Assembly (NCBI GenBank): GCA_943331295.2
Contig: CALQLA020000004.1
Coordinates: 62,001-126,000 of the forward strand
Reading direction: 5' to 3'
Length of the DNA stretch: 64,000 nt
From: Bordetella parapertussis
GTDB taxonomy: Bacteria > Pseudomonadota > Gammaproteobacteria > Burkholderiales > Casimicrobiaceae
Positions 43,596 to 51,535 of this stretch are shown one piece after another. The stretch's first letter is position 1. Every line of letters starts with the position of its first letter. The notes beneath the pieces are model-generated. The model saw only the letters and a program-made list of their open reading frames with translations, made no database searches and was not told where the DNA came from. A program made the translations under genes and the position numbers.

Positions 43596-45302
43596 TCATA
43601 GCTCCTCCGCCAGGATCATCTCGGTCAGGCCCTTGCCGCCGGGCACCATCGGGAACACGTTCTCCTTCTGGTCCGTGATGAAGTCCATGAACACGAGGCG
43701 CTCCTTCAGCTTGAAGGCCTCCTTCAGCGCGCCCTCGACGTCGCCGGGCTTCTCTATCTTCATGCCGACGTGGCCATAGGCCTCGGCGAGCTTCACGAAG
43801 TCCGGCAGCGCGTCCATGTACGACTCCGCATAGCGGTTGCCGTAGAAGAACTCCTGCCACTGCCGCACCATGCCCATGTAGCGGTTGTTGAGGTTCACGA
43901 TCTTGATCGGCAGGTGGTACTGCTTGCACGTCGACAGTTCCTGGATGCACATCTGGATCGACGCCTCGCCGGTCACGCACGCGACGGTCGCGCCCGGATT
44001 GACCATCTGCACGCCCATCGCCGCCGGCAGGCCGAAGCCCATCGTGCCGAGCCCGCCGGAGTTGATCCAGCGGCGGGGCTTGTCGAACTTGTAGTACTGC
44101 GCGGCCCACATCTGGTGCTGGCCCACGTCGGACGTGATGAACGCGTCGCCGCCGGTCAGCTCGTAGAGCTTCTCGATGACGGACTGCGGCTTGATCAGCG
44201 GGCTCTTGCGGTCGTAGCGCAGGCAGTCCGAGCGCTGCCATTCCTTGATCTCCGCCCACCACGCCTTCAGCGCCGCGGGATCGGGCCGCTGCGGGGACGA
44301 TTCGATCAGCTTCAGCATCTCGTCCAGCACGTCGGCGACATAGCCGACGATGGGCACGTCGACCTTCACGCGCTTCGAGATCGACGACGGGTCGATGTCG
44401 ATGTGGATGATCTTGCGGTCGCTGCGGTAGAAGTGCTCAGGGCTGCCGATCACGCGGTCGTCGAAGCGCGCGCCAATGGCGATCAGCACGTCGCAGTTCT
44501 GCATCGCCATGTTCGACTCGACGGTGCCGTGCATGCCGAGCATGCCGGTGAACTGCGGGTCGGTGCCCGGGAACGCGCCCAGCCCCATCAGCGTGTTGGT
44601 GCAGGGGAAGCCGAGCAGGCGCACAAGCCGGGTCAGCTGCGCCGACGCGTTGTTGAGGATCACCCCGCCGCCGGCGTAGACCATCGGCCGCTTGGCGTCG
44701 AGCAGCAGCTGGACGGCCTTCTTGATCTGGCCGGGGTGGCCTTTCGTCACCGGGTTGTACGAGCGCAGCGAAATCGTCTTCGGGTAGTTGAACTCGGTCG
44801 ACGCCTGCGTCACGTCCTTGGGAATGTCGACCAGCACCGGACCCGGGCGCCCGCTCGCCGCGAGGTAGAACGCCTTCTTGATCGTGACCGCGAGGTCCTT
44901 CACGTCCTTGACCAGGAAGTTGTGCTTGACGCAGGGCCGCGTGATGCCGACCGTGTCGCACTCCTGGAAGGCGTCCTGGCCGATCGCGTGCGTCGGCACC
45001 TGGCCGGTCAGCACGACCATCGGGATCGAGTCCATGTACGCGGTCGCGATGCCGGTCACCGCGTTGGTGACCCCCGGACCCGACGTGACGAGGCAGACGC
45101 CGGTCTTGTGGCTGGAGCGCGAGTAGCCGTCGGCCGCGTGGACCGCGCCCTGCTCGTGCCGGACCAGGACGTGCTTGACCTTCTCCTGCTTGAAGAATTC
45201 GTCGTAGATGTTCAGCACTGCGCCGCCCGGATAGCCGAAGACGTACTCGACGCCTTCCTCTCCCAGGCAGCGGATGACGATTTCTGCACCCGTGAGTTGC
45301 AT
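43596..45302 (-). CDS. ilvB: Acetolactate synthase large (catalytic) subunit IlvB
   Basis: The product is 568 aa, ThDP- and FAD-dependent. It condenses pyruvate with pyruvate or 2-oxobutyrate. It begins MQLTGAEIVIRCLGEEGVEYVFGYPGGAVLNIYDE. The catalytic Glu lies in RHEQGAVHAADGYSR. The ThDP-binding segment in the C-terminal third runs from GEASIQMCIQELSTC to NLNNRYMGMVRQWQ. The ATG at 45302 is preferred; the track extends about 280 nt upstream into the leader. It is first in ilvB-ilvH-ilvC. Confidence 0.96.
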   Translation of the reverse strand: MQLTGAEIVIRCLGEEGVEYVFGYPGGAVLNIYDEFFKQEKVKHVLVRHEQGAVHAADGYSRSSHKTGVCLVTSGPGVTNAVTGIATAYMDSIPMVVLTGQVPTHAIGQDAFQECDTVGITRPCVKHNFLVKDVKDLAVTIKKAFYLAASGRPGPVLVDIPKDVTQASTEFNYPKTISLRSYNPVTKGHPGQIKKAVQLLLDAKRPMVYAGGGVILNNASAQLTRLVRLLGFPCTNTLMGLGAFPGTDPQFTGMLGMHGTVESNMAMQNCDVLIAIGARFDDRVIGSPEHFYRSDRKIIHIDIDPSSISKRVKVDVPIVGYVADVLDEMLKLIESSPQRPDPAALKAWWAEIKEWQRSDCLRYDRKSPLIKPQSVIEKLYELTGGDAFITSDVGQHQMWAAQYYKFDKPRRWINSGGLGTMGFGLPAAMGVQMVNPGATVACVTGEASIQMCIQELSTCKQYHLPIKIVNLNNRYMGMVRQWQEFFYGNRYAESYMDALPDFVKLAEAYGHVGMKIEKPGDVEGALKEAFKLKERLVFMDFITDQKENVFPMVPGGKGLTEMILAEEL

Positions 45303-45631
45303 GGCAATGACCCTATGCTTGATGATGGTCCGCCGCAGCGCCGGATCGCGAAGCGATTCCGCGCGCGGAATTCTGCAAAACCTCGAGGCGCGCAGCGTGT
45401 TGGAGCGCGCCTGCCATGGCTTCGTTCGGGTAGAAAGCCGGGACCTTGTGTTCGACGACCGCACCCCGAGGGATTCTCCGGCGACGCTCGTGACGTCGGA
45501 GGAGGGGGCACAAACGGCCGTATTTTGCAGCACAGCATCGACCCACCCGGGCCGACCGTAGAACGTTACCCGCACCGCAGGCACCGGTCAAGTGCGCTGC
45601 GCTGCACAATGGCGACTTCGGACGCTCGCCC
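45303..45631 (-). promoter_or_regulatory. Long ilvB leader with candidate promoter
   Basis: On the minus strand TTGACC (45586-45591) and TAACGT (45563-45568) are 17 bp apart, giving a leader of about 255 nt before ilvB. I looked for an Ile/Val/Leu-rich leader peptide and found none. Open frames cross the region (including one ending near 45313), but they lack family similarity. The length suggests a regulated leader of unknown type. Confidence 0.4.
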
Positions 45632-45637
45632 TATAAT
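45632..45637 (+). promoter_or_regulatory. -10 box of the ECF sigma operon
   Basis: A perfect TATAAT lies 29 bp before the proposed CTG start of the sigma factor gene. No strong -35 is seen at the usual distance. Confidence 0.5.
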
Positions 45638-45666
45638 GAGCCGCCTCCCCTCACCCGACCGCTATC

Positions 45667-46236
45667 CTGGCCACCTTTCAAGAAATATCGGCGTTTCTCG
45701 CGGAAGTCGAACGGCGCGCGTTCAAGCAGGCCATGTTCGCCGTTCGCGACGAGCACGCCGCGGTGGACGTCGTCCAGGACGCCATGCTGAAGCTGACCGA
45801 GAAGTACTCGGACAAGCCGGTCGGCGAGCTGCCGATGCTGTTCCAGCGGATCCTGCAGAACACGATCCACGACCACTTCCGGCGGCAGAAGGTCCGCTCG
45901 ACGTGGACCACGCTGCTCTCGGCACTCGGGCGGAGGGACGATCGCGACGACGATCTCGATCCGCTTGAAACTTTGGCGGCGAAGTCGGACTCGAACGCGA
46001 CAGTCGATCCGGCGCAGCAGTTCGAGCAGGGCCAGATGGTCGGCCTCATCGAGCAGGCACTGGCGCGATTGCCGCCGCGTCAACGGGAAGCCTTTCTGCT
46101 GCGTTACTGGGAAGAGTTCGACGTGGCGGAAGCTGCTGCGGCGATGGGATGTTCCGAGGGCAGCGTGAAAACGCACTGTTCGCGGGCGGTCCATGCGCTG
46201 GCCGAAATGCTCAAGGCCAAGGGTGTAACGCTATGA
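45667..46236 (+). CDS. RNA polymerase sigma factor (ECF/sigma-70 family)
   Basis: The product is about 189 aa. Region 2 includes RDEHAAVDVVQDAMLKLTEKY and PMLFQRILQNTIHDHFRRQKV. Region 4 includes LPPRQREAFLLRYWEEFDVAEAAAAMGCSEGSVKTHCSRAVHAL. The track starts at ATG 45733, but the frame is open upstream and LATFQEISAFLAEVERRAFKQA matches the N-terminus I know for this family. The CTG at 45667 is therefore proposed as the real start. No anti-sigma gene is obvious. The next genes are DUF3619 (ATGA overlap), DUF3106 and RDD, a conserved betaproteobacterial set. Confidence 0.88.
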   Translation: MATFQEISAFLAEVERRAFKQAMFAVRDEHAAVDVVQDAMLKLTEKYSDKPVGELPMLFQRILQNTIHDHFRRQKVRSTWTTLLSALGRRDDRDDDLDPLETLAAKSDSNATVDPAQQFEQGQMVGLIEQALARLPPRQREAFLLRYWEEFDVAEAAAAMGCSEGSVKTHCSRAVHALAEMLKAKGVTL

Positions 46237-46637
46237 CCAGCGAAGACAAAGATTTCGCCAAAAAATTAACGACTTACCTTGACGACGGCACGGCCAAGCT
46301 GAAGGCCGGGACTGCGTACAGGCTGCAGCTCGCGCGTCAGGAAGCGCTTGCGCGGTTGGGCCAGCCCGAACGCGCGCCCGCGCTCCGCATGGCGCTGGCC
46401 GGCGCCGGTGGGGCAGCGCCTTCGACTCGCGGGCCGGCCCGGACCCGGAGCAACGTCTGGCTCTGGATCGGCATCCTGCTGATCGTGACCGGCGGCTTCG
46501 TCTACCAGCAGTGGCAGGCCTACCAGGTCCTGTCCGACATCCAGGAGACGGACGCCGCGATCCTGTCCTCGGAGCTGCCCATCGACGCATACCTGGACCG
46601 GGGATTCCAGAATTGGCTGAAGAGCTCCCCCGAGTAG
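46233..46637 (+). CDS. DUF3619 family membrane protein
   Basis: The product is 134 aa. The N-terminal cytoplasmic part (DFAKKLTTYLDDGTAKLKAGTAYRLQLARQEAL) is followed by one transmembrane helix, WLWIGILLIVTGGFVYQQW, at residues about 78-96. A periplasmic tail containing IQETDAAILSSELPIDAYLDRGFQNWL ends the protein. A single-pass topology encoded right after a sigma factor would suit an anti-sigma-like role, but this is inference. Its start overlaps the sigma stop (ATGA). Usual family length. Confidence 0.85.
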   Translation: MTSEDKDFAKKLTTYLDDGTAKLKAGTAYRLQLARQEALARLGQPERAPALRMALAGAGGAAPSTRGPARTRSNVWLWIGILLIVTGGFVYQQWQAYQVLSDIQETDAAILSSELPIDAYLDRGFQNWLKSSPE

Positions 46638-47236
46638 CCCGGATCGTCCTCGCTGCCCTGATGCTCGCGGCGATGCTGGCCGGGAACGCCGGCGCGCAGC
46701 CGATCGGTGCGCGCGCACCGGCATGGAACGAGCTATCGGCCACCGAGCGCCAGATCCTCGCCCCGCTGGCGCCCGACTGGAACCAGCTCGACGCCCAGCG
46801 CCGCCTCAAGTGGCGGGGCGTCGCGCAGCGCTACCCCAAGATGGCGCCCGACGAGCAGCAGCGCGTCCAGCAGCAGATGAAGAGTTGGGCAGCGCTCACT
46901 CCGGACCAGCGCAACGCGGCGCGCGCGCAGTACAAGTCGCTGAAGAGCCTCCCCCCCGACAAGAAAGAGGAAGTACTGCAGAAGTGGGAGGAATACCAGA
47001 GCCTGCCACCGGAAACAAAGCGCGAACTGGCATCGAAGCCCGTGCCGCCCCCCGGCGCAGCACCGGCGGGCACGGCGACGCGCACGCGCGCGCCGTCGCC
47101 GCCACCGCCGGCGGCACCTTCCCCGGCCGCCGCGCCGCCGGCTGCCCCTCCGCCTTCGACGCTTCCGCCGCCGCCAGCCGCCGCCATGCCGGCCGGGCCG
47201 GCCCCGGCGCTGCCGGCAACACGACCGCCGCAGTGA
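46613..47236 (+). CDS. DUF3106 domain-containing secreted protein
   Basis: The product is about 207 aa from a TTG overlapping the DUF3619 end by 25 nt. The N-terminal signal peptide is RIVLAALMLAAMLAGNAGAQ. The DUF3106 repeats follow: WNELSATERQILAPLAPDWNQLDAQRRLKWRGVAQRYPKM, then MKSWAALTPDQRNAARAQYKSL and YQSLPPETKRELA. The last 80 residues are an extreme Pro/Ala-rich tail. It is predicted periplasmic. An internal ATG at 46661 would cut the signal peptide, so the TTG is preferred. Confidence 0.8.
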   Translation: MAEELPRVARIVLAALMLAAMLAGNAGAQPIGARAPAWNELSATERQILAPLAPDWNQLDAQRRLKWRGVAQRYPKMAPDEQQRVQQQMKSWAALTPDQRNAARAQYKSLKSLPPDKKEEVLQKWEEYQSLPPETKRELASKPVPPPGAAPAGTATRTRAPSPPPPAAPSPAAAPPAAPPPSTLPPPPAAAMPAGPAPALPATRPPQ

Positions 47237-47243
47237 GGCGGCG

Positions 47244-47816
47244 GTGACCGTCGCCGCGCCGACGGCGACTTCGGCCGGACCACGGGCGTCGCTGCTGCGG
47301 CGCCTCGCCGCGCTGGCCTACGAGATGCTCCTCCTGGCCTCGATATTCCTCGTCGCCGGCTTCGCGCTCGCGCCGCTCGTGTCGACGGGTGCCGCCCCGG
47401 CCGGCGGCCGCATTCCCATCCTCGGCGCCCCGGAACGGACGTTGCTGTTCGCCGGCCTGTTCGGCGTGGGCGCCCTCTATTGCGGCTGGTCGTGGAGCGG
47501 CGGGCGGCGAACGCTGCCGATGAAGACCTGGCGGATGCACCTCACGCGGCGCGACGGCGGCAACCTCGACGGCCGGACGGCGCTGCTCCGGTATTTCGCC
47601 GTCTGGATCGGCCCGGCGCTGGCGCTCGCCGGCTACGTGGCGCTGCAGCACACCGGCGCCGCCCGCGCGGCGCTGCTGCTGCTCGGCGTCAACTACCTGT
47701 GGGCGGCCGTCAACCGCGACCGGCAGTTCCTGCACGACGCGCTGGCGGGAACCCGCCTGGTCGCCGATGCGCCGGCCGGAGCGGCCCGGAGCGACGCGCC
47801 GTGCGGCGACCGCTGA
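47244..47816 (+). CDS. RDD family membrane protein
   Basis: The product is 190 aa from a GTG, 7 nt after the DUF3106 stop. The RDD signature is changed but recognisable: ASLLRRLAALAYEMLLLASIFLVAGFAL, where RDD residues are partly replaced. The second conserved region is RRTLPMKTWRMHLTRRDGGNLDGRTALLRYFAVW. Four hydrophobic segments are visible. Some RDD proteins act as ion antiporters; most are uncharacterised. It is last in the sigma operon and convergent with the DMT gene. Confidence 0.85.
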   Translation: MTVAAPTATSAGPRASLLRRLAALAYEMLLLASIFLVAGFALAPLVSTGAAPAGGRIPILGAPERTLLFAGLFGVGALYCGWSWSGGRRTLPMKTWRMHLTRRDGGNLDGRTALLRYFAVWIGPALALAGYVALQHTGAARAALLLLGVNYLWAAVNRDRQFLHDALAGTRLVADAPAGAARSDAPCGDR

Positions 47817-47835
47817 CGCAGCATCCGCCGCGCGA

Positions 47836-48738
47836 TCAACCCGCGACCGTGACCGCCGCGGGCTTCTCCGGCGGCCGCGCCAGCGCCACCCCGAACGCGA
47901 TCAGCGCCATGCCCGCGATCGCCAGCGCCTCGAGCGTTTCCCCGAACATCAGCCACGCGATCACCGCGGTCACCGGCGGCACGAGGTAGAACAGCCGGGC
48001 AACGTTCGCCGCCTCGCCGTGGCGCAGCAGCCAGTAGAGCACGCTGATGGCCGCGACGGAGAGAACGAGGACCGACCAGCCGAGCGCGAACACGAACTGC
48101 GGCGTCCAGCGCACCGGCGCGTGCTCGAACAGCAGCACGACGGGCAGGTAGATGAGTGCGCACGCCACGTACTGGACGACCGCGCCGCTGCGCAGGTCGG
48201 CGTGGGCGCAGAACCGCTTCTGGTAAAGCGTGCCGATGCTGATCCCGACGAGCGCCACGCCGACCTGCACCAGGCCGGCCAGGTTGCCATCGAAGCTCAT
48301 CTTGTGCCGCACGACCAGCCAGACGCCGACGAGCCCGAGCACGAGGCCCGCCCACTGCCGCGCGACGACCCGCTCGCCCAGCCAGCCGCGAGCGATGACC
48401 ACCGTCAGGATCGGCTGCAGCCCGACCAGCATCGCGGCCGTTCCGGCGGGCATGCCCCCGGAAAGCGCGACGAACACGCCACCCAGGTACAGCCCGTGCA
48501 CCAGCAGCGCGGCGACGGCGAGGTGCCCGACCTGCGCGCCCCGGGGCCACGGCGCGCGCATGACGAGCGCGACGCCGGCCATCAGCGTCGCCGCGAGCAC
48601 GAACCGGTAGAGCAGGAAGGAGAGCGGCGGCGCGTACGGAAGCCCGAACTTCGCCGCGATGAAGCCGGTGCTCCACAGCAGCACGAACAGCGCGGGAAAC
48701 GCGAGCCTGCGACGGGCGTGGGCGGTGTTCGGAGTCAG
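47836..48738 (-). CDS. DMT superfamily (EamA) transporter
   Basis: The product is about 300 aa with ten transmembrane segments in two EamA repeats. The first begins FPALFVLLWSTGFIAAKFGLPYAPPLSFLLYRFVLAATL; the second follows ISIGTLYQKRF. It likely exports a metabolite or amino acid. No ATG precedes the conserved start, and the proposed CTG (LTPNTAHARRR) at 48738 gives the standard length; an internal GTG is the alternative. The track start at 49068 overlaps ppa and is artefactual. It is 76 nt after ppa on the same strand. Confidence 0.85.
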   Translation of the reverse strand: MTPNTAHARRRLAFPALFVLLWSTGFIAAKFGLPYAPPLSFLLYRFVLAATLMAGVALVMRAPWPRGAQVGHLAVAALLVHGLYLGGVFVALSGGMPAGTAAMLVGLQPILTVVIARGWLGERVVARQWAGLVLGLVGVWLVVRHKMSFDGNLAGLVQVGVALVGISIGTLYQKRFCAHADLRSGAVVQYVACALIYLPVVLLFEHAPVRWTPQFVFALGWSVLVLSVAAISVLYWLLRHGEAANVARLFYLVPPVTAVIAWLMFGETLEALAIAGMALIAFGVALARPPEKPAAVTVAG

Positions 48739-48814
48739 GGCCGGCGTTCCGGTTCGGCGCGCAGCAGGCGCCTGCTCGCGGCGGACAGCCGCGGGCAGGG
48801 AGGTGGGTGCGCGA

Positions 48815-49357
48815 TCACTTCCCGGGGTTGGCGGCGCGATAGCGCTCGATGCTGTCCATGATTTCCTTCTTCGCCTCCTCGGCCCCCGTCCACGACGAGA
48901 TGCGCACCCACTTGCCGGGCTCGAGGTCCTTGTAGTGCTCGAAGAAGTGCGCGATCTGCTGCGTCGTGATCTCTGGCAGGTCGCGCGGCGACTGGATCGC
49001 GCGATAGAGGCCCGACAGCTTGTCCACCGGCACCGCGAGTATCTTCGCGTCGCCGCCCGCCTCGTCATCCATCTTCAGCATGCCGATCGGCCGGCAGCGG
49101 ACGACCACGCCGGTGATGAGGGGCACCGGCGACAGGACCAGCACGTCGGAGGGGTCGCCATCGTCGGACAGCGTGCCCGGGATGTAGCCGTAGTTGCACG
49201 GGTAGTGCATCGACGTCGCCATGAAGCGGTCAACGAACACTGCGCCCGTTTCCTTGTCGACTTCGTACTTGATGGCGTCGCCGTGCATCGGGATCTCGAT
49301 GATGACGTTGCAATCGTGGGGAACATCCTTGCCGGCAGGGACGCGATCGAGGTTCAT
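48815..49357 (-). CDS. ppa: Inorganic pyrophosphatase
   Basis: The product is 180 aa, a soluble family I PPase. It hydrolyses pyrophosphate to phosphate and so drives biosynthetic reactions. The start [23 protein letters not shown] is conserved. The active-site segments are [44 protein letters not shown] and VPVDKLS. The C-terminal [18 protein letters not shown] is also typical. The ATG was chosen by alignment to the family. A TATAAT at 49389-49394 on the minus strand probably drives it. Confidence 0.97.
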   Translation of the reverse strand: MNLDRVPAGKDVPHDCNVIIEIPMHGDAIKYEVDKETGAVFVDRFMATSMHYPCNYGYIPGTLSDDGDPSDVLVLSPVPLITGVVVRCRPIGMLKMDDEAGGDAKILAVPVDKLSGLYRAIQSPRDLPEITTQQIAHFFEHYKDLEPGKWVRISSWTGAEEAKKEIMDSIERYRAANPGK

Positions 49358-49388
49358 TGGATTCTGGGCACCATGACGGGAAGAGGGA

Positions 49389-49394
49389 TTATAA
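49389..49394 (-). promoter_or_regulatory. -10 box upstream of ppa
   Basis: A perfect TATAAT on the minus strand lies 31 bp before the ppa ATG. No clear -35 partner is seen, and a family-B repeat begins about 30 bp further upstream. Confidence 0.5.
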
Positions 49395-49423
49395 CGGTGC
49401 GTGGCATGCGCTGCCCGGGGCCG

Positions 49424-49512
49424 CAGCCCGGGTTGGGCGCGAGCGAAACCCGGGTGGACCGTGCCCGTTCGCAAATCACCGCGGGTTTCGCTGCCGCTCG
49501 ACCCGGGCTACC
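49424..49512. repeat. Imperfect inverted repeat (family B, copy 3)
   Basis: Arms at 49424-49455 and 49481-49512 carry the shared gcccgggtt...gcgaaacccggg and cgggtttcgct...gacccgggctac elements, with several mismatches. It sits between ppa and the hexapeptide-repeat protein gene. Confidence 0.8.
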
Positions 49513-49543
49513 CAGCGTGACGGGGGAGGCGCGGTGCGCATCC

Positions 49544-50611
49544 TCAGGCCTGGGAGAGATACGTCTCGCCGTAGCCGACGTAGGCCGCGCAGCCGCTGGC
49601 GAACATCTCGCGCTCGACCGGCCGCACGGCGCGGAACGCGCGCGCCGGCCGCCCGGCCCAGATCCAGCCCGCATCGACGACGGTGCCCGGCTCGACCAGC
49701 GACCGCGCGCCGATGCAGCCGCCGGGCAGGACGACGACGCCGTCGCCCACCTGGGCGCCCATGCCGACCAGGGCGTCGTCATGGATCGTCGCCGCGCCCA
49801 TCCGCACGTTGTGGCCGATGGTCACCCCGGCGCCCAGCACGAGCGGCCCGCGCGCCGCGTCCGTGACGAAGAGGCAGTTGTCCTGCACGTTCGTGCGCGG
49901 GCCGATGACGATGCGACCATCGCCCGCGATCACCGCGCACGCGAAATAGACGCCGGCGTCGTCGGCGATCTCGACGTCGCCGGCGACGAGCGCCGTCGGC
50001 GCGACGTAGGCCCGCGCGACACGCGGCATGACGCCGCCGATCGGATGCAGCCCGTGGTGCCCGCCGAGAGCGGCGGCATAGGACGCCATGTCGAGCGGCG
50101 GCAGGTCGGCGTCGAGGATCTCCGGCAGCGGCGCGCCGGCGCGGATCGACGCCGCCGCCGCGGCAAGCTCGTCCGCCTCGATCCGGCGCACGGCGACCGC
50201 AGGATTGCCGGCGTAGACGAAGCCGCCCGGCAGCTGCTTGAACGGCGCCACGAGGCTCCCGGCCGCAATGAGCGAACCGTCACCGACGCTCGCGCCGTCC
50301 ATCACGACGGCGTTGTCGCCGACGACGACACGGCTGCCCAGCGTGCAGGCATGGACCAGCGCGAAGCGGCCCACCGTCACGTCGTCGCCCATCGCGGCGC
50401 CGAGCCGGCGATCGGCGATGTGCACTGTCGCGCGCTCGGCGAAGAAGGCGTTGGCGCCGATGCGGATCCACTCGCCGTCGGCGCGGACCGTCGCGTAGCC
50501 GCGCAGCGTGAGCCCGGGTCCGGCGACGGTGCGGCCGACGATCGCCGCCATCGGGGCGCAGTCTACCGGCGCCGCGAGCACGGGCGTGAATTCGGCAAAG
50601 GGAAGCAGCAC
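49544..50611 (-). CDS. Tandem left-handed beta-helix (gamma-carbonic-anhydrase-like) protein
   Basis: The product is about 355 aa from a GTG (LLPFAEFTPVLAAP). It has two hexapeptide-repeat domains. The first runs IRIGANAFFAERATVHI, GDDVTVGRFALVHACTLGSRVVVGDNAVVMDGASVGDGSLIAAGSLV. The second runs GPRTNVQDNCLFVTD, GAGVTIGHNVRMGAATIHDDALVGMGAQVGDGVVVLPGGCIGA. Each is followed by an FVYAGNPAVAVR or WIWAGRPARAFR turn like YrdA/PaaY. The second has NVQDN and GHN, with the first His of the zinc site less clear. Single-domain relatives are about 180 aa, so this is a duplication-fusion. The activity (carbonic anhydrase, acyltransferase or neither) is unknown. Confidence 0.78.
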   Translation of the reverse strand: MLLPFAEFTPVLAAPVDCAPMAAIVGRTVAGPGLTLRGYATVRADGEWIRIGANAFFAERATVHIADRRLGAAMGDDVTVGRFALVHACTLGSRVVVGDNAVVMDGASVGDGSLIAAGSLVAPFKQLPGGFVYAGNPAVAVRRIEADELAAAAASIRAGAPLPEILDADLPPLDMASYAAALGGHHGLHPIGGVMPRVARAYVAPTALVAGDVEIADDAGVYFACAVIAGDGRIVIGPRTNVQDNCLFVTDAARGPLVLGAGVTIGHNVRMGAATIHDDALVGMGAQVGDGVVVLPGGCIGARSLVEPGTVVDAGWIWAGRPARAFRAVRPVEREMFASGCAAYVGYGETYLSQA

Positions 50612-50765
50612 GGGGAATCGGCGGATGCGATGCGGGCCTCGATTATCGCACAGCGATGCGCGCGCCCCGCCAGCGGCGGGCACGGCCCGTTGCCGGCGCG
50701 GTATCATCGCCGTACAGCGCCGGCGGCGCATTCGCGCGCCCGCCTCCGAACCCGACCTCCCGCCG

Positions 50766-51431
50766 ATGGAATCCCTCCAACCCCAGCAGACCATGGTCGA
50801 GCAGGCCTACGGCGCGATCCTCGACGCCATCTGCGAAGGCCGGCTCGAGCCCGGCGAGCGGCTGACGCAGGAGGGCATCGCGCAGAAGCTGCAGGTGTCG
50901 CGACAGCCGGTCGGGCAGGCGCTCCTGCTGCTGAAGCAGCAGCGCTTCCTCGTCGAGGCCGGCCGGCGCGGCCTGATGGTCGCGCCGCTCGACCGCGAGT
51001 TCATGCGCTGGATCTACGAGCTGCGCCTCGGCATCGAGCCGCTCGCGGCCGGGCTCGCCGCGCGCAACGCCACGCCGGCGGACATCGAGCGCGGCACCGC
51101 TCTGGTGGCGACGGGCCAGCGCGCGGTCCGCGCCGGCTCGATCGGGGAGCTCATCGCCGCCGACATGGCGTTCCACATGTACCTCTACGAGATCTCGGGC
51201 AACGGCCTCTTCGTCGACACGATGCGCGAGCTCTGGAACCACCTGCGCCGAGCGATGCGCGAGGTGCTGCAACACCGCGAGTACCGGAAGACGATCTGGG
51301 TCGAGCATGAGCAGATCCTGCGCGCGATCGCCGGGCACGACGCGGACGGCGCCGCGGCGCTCGTCCGCGCGCACCTGTCGAACGCCGCGATCAACGTGCA
51401 GGTGCGTCTGCCGGTGCCCGCAACACCGTAG
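50766..51431 (+). CDS. GntR family transcriptional regulator (FCD type)
   Basis: The product is 221 aa. The N-terminal winged helix (residues about 12-75) includes AILDAICEGRLEPGERLTQEGIAQKLQVSRQPVGQALLLLKQQ. The FCD effector domain follows, with IYELRLGIEPLAAGLAA and DMAFHMYLYEISGN, the latter carrying the Asp and His of the usual metal/ligand site. Members typically repress catabolic operons until a carboxylate or CoA ester binds. It is convergent with the adjacent five-gene mutase/lyase operon, whose promoter carries a GTATAC-centred palindrome. Its TAG stop is part of a family-B repeat. Confidence 0.92.
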   Translation: MESLQPQQTMVEQAYGAILDAICEGRLEPGERLTQEGIAQKLQVSRQPVGQALLLLKQQRFLVEAGRRGLMVAPLDREFMRWIYELRLGIEPLAAGLAARNATPADIERGTALVATGQRAVRAGSIGELIAADMAFHMYLYEISGNGLFVDTMRELWNHLRRAMREVLQHREYRKTIWVEHEQILRAIAGHDADGAAALVRAHLSNAAINVQVRLPVPATP

Positions 51432-51535
51432 CCCGGGTTGAGCGAGAGCGAAACCCGGGTGGGCGTGGCAACAGCGACGTCCGCGCCCCGTTCGGCAACC
51501 ACCCGGGTTTCGCCTCGCGGCTCAACCCGGGCTAC
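51428..51535. repeat. Inverted repeat supplying both flanking stop codons (family B, copy 4)
   Basis: Arms at 51428-51459 and 51502-51535 begin gtagcccggg and end cccgggctac. The terminal TAG on the plus strand is the gntR stop. The terminal TAG on the minus strand is the stop of the ThDP enzyme gene. The loop is about 42 nt. Confidence 0.9.

Noticed and set aside
45313-45609. Possible small gene or branched-chain leader peptide upstream of ilvB
   Set aside because: No frame is enriched in Ile, Val or Leu, no Shine-Dalgarno is apparent, and the 98-aa ORF has no family match that I recognise.
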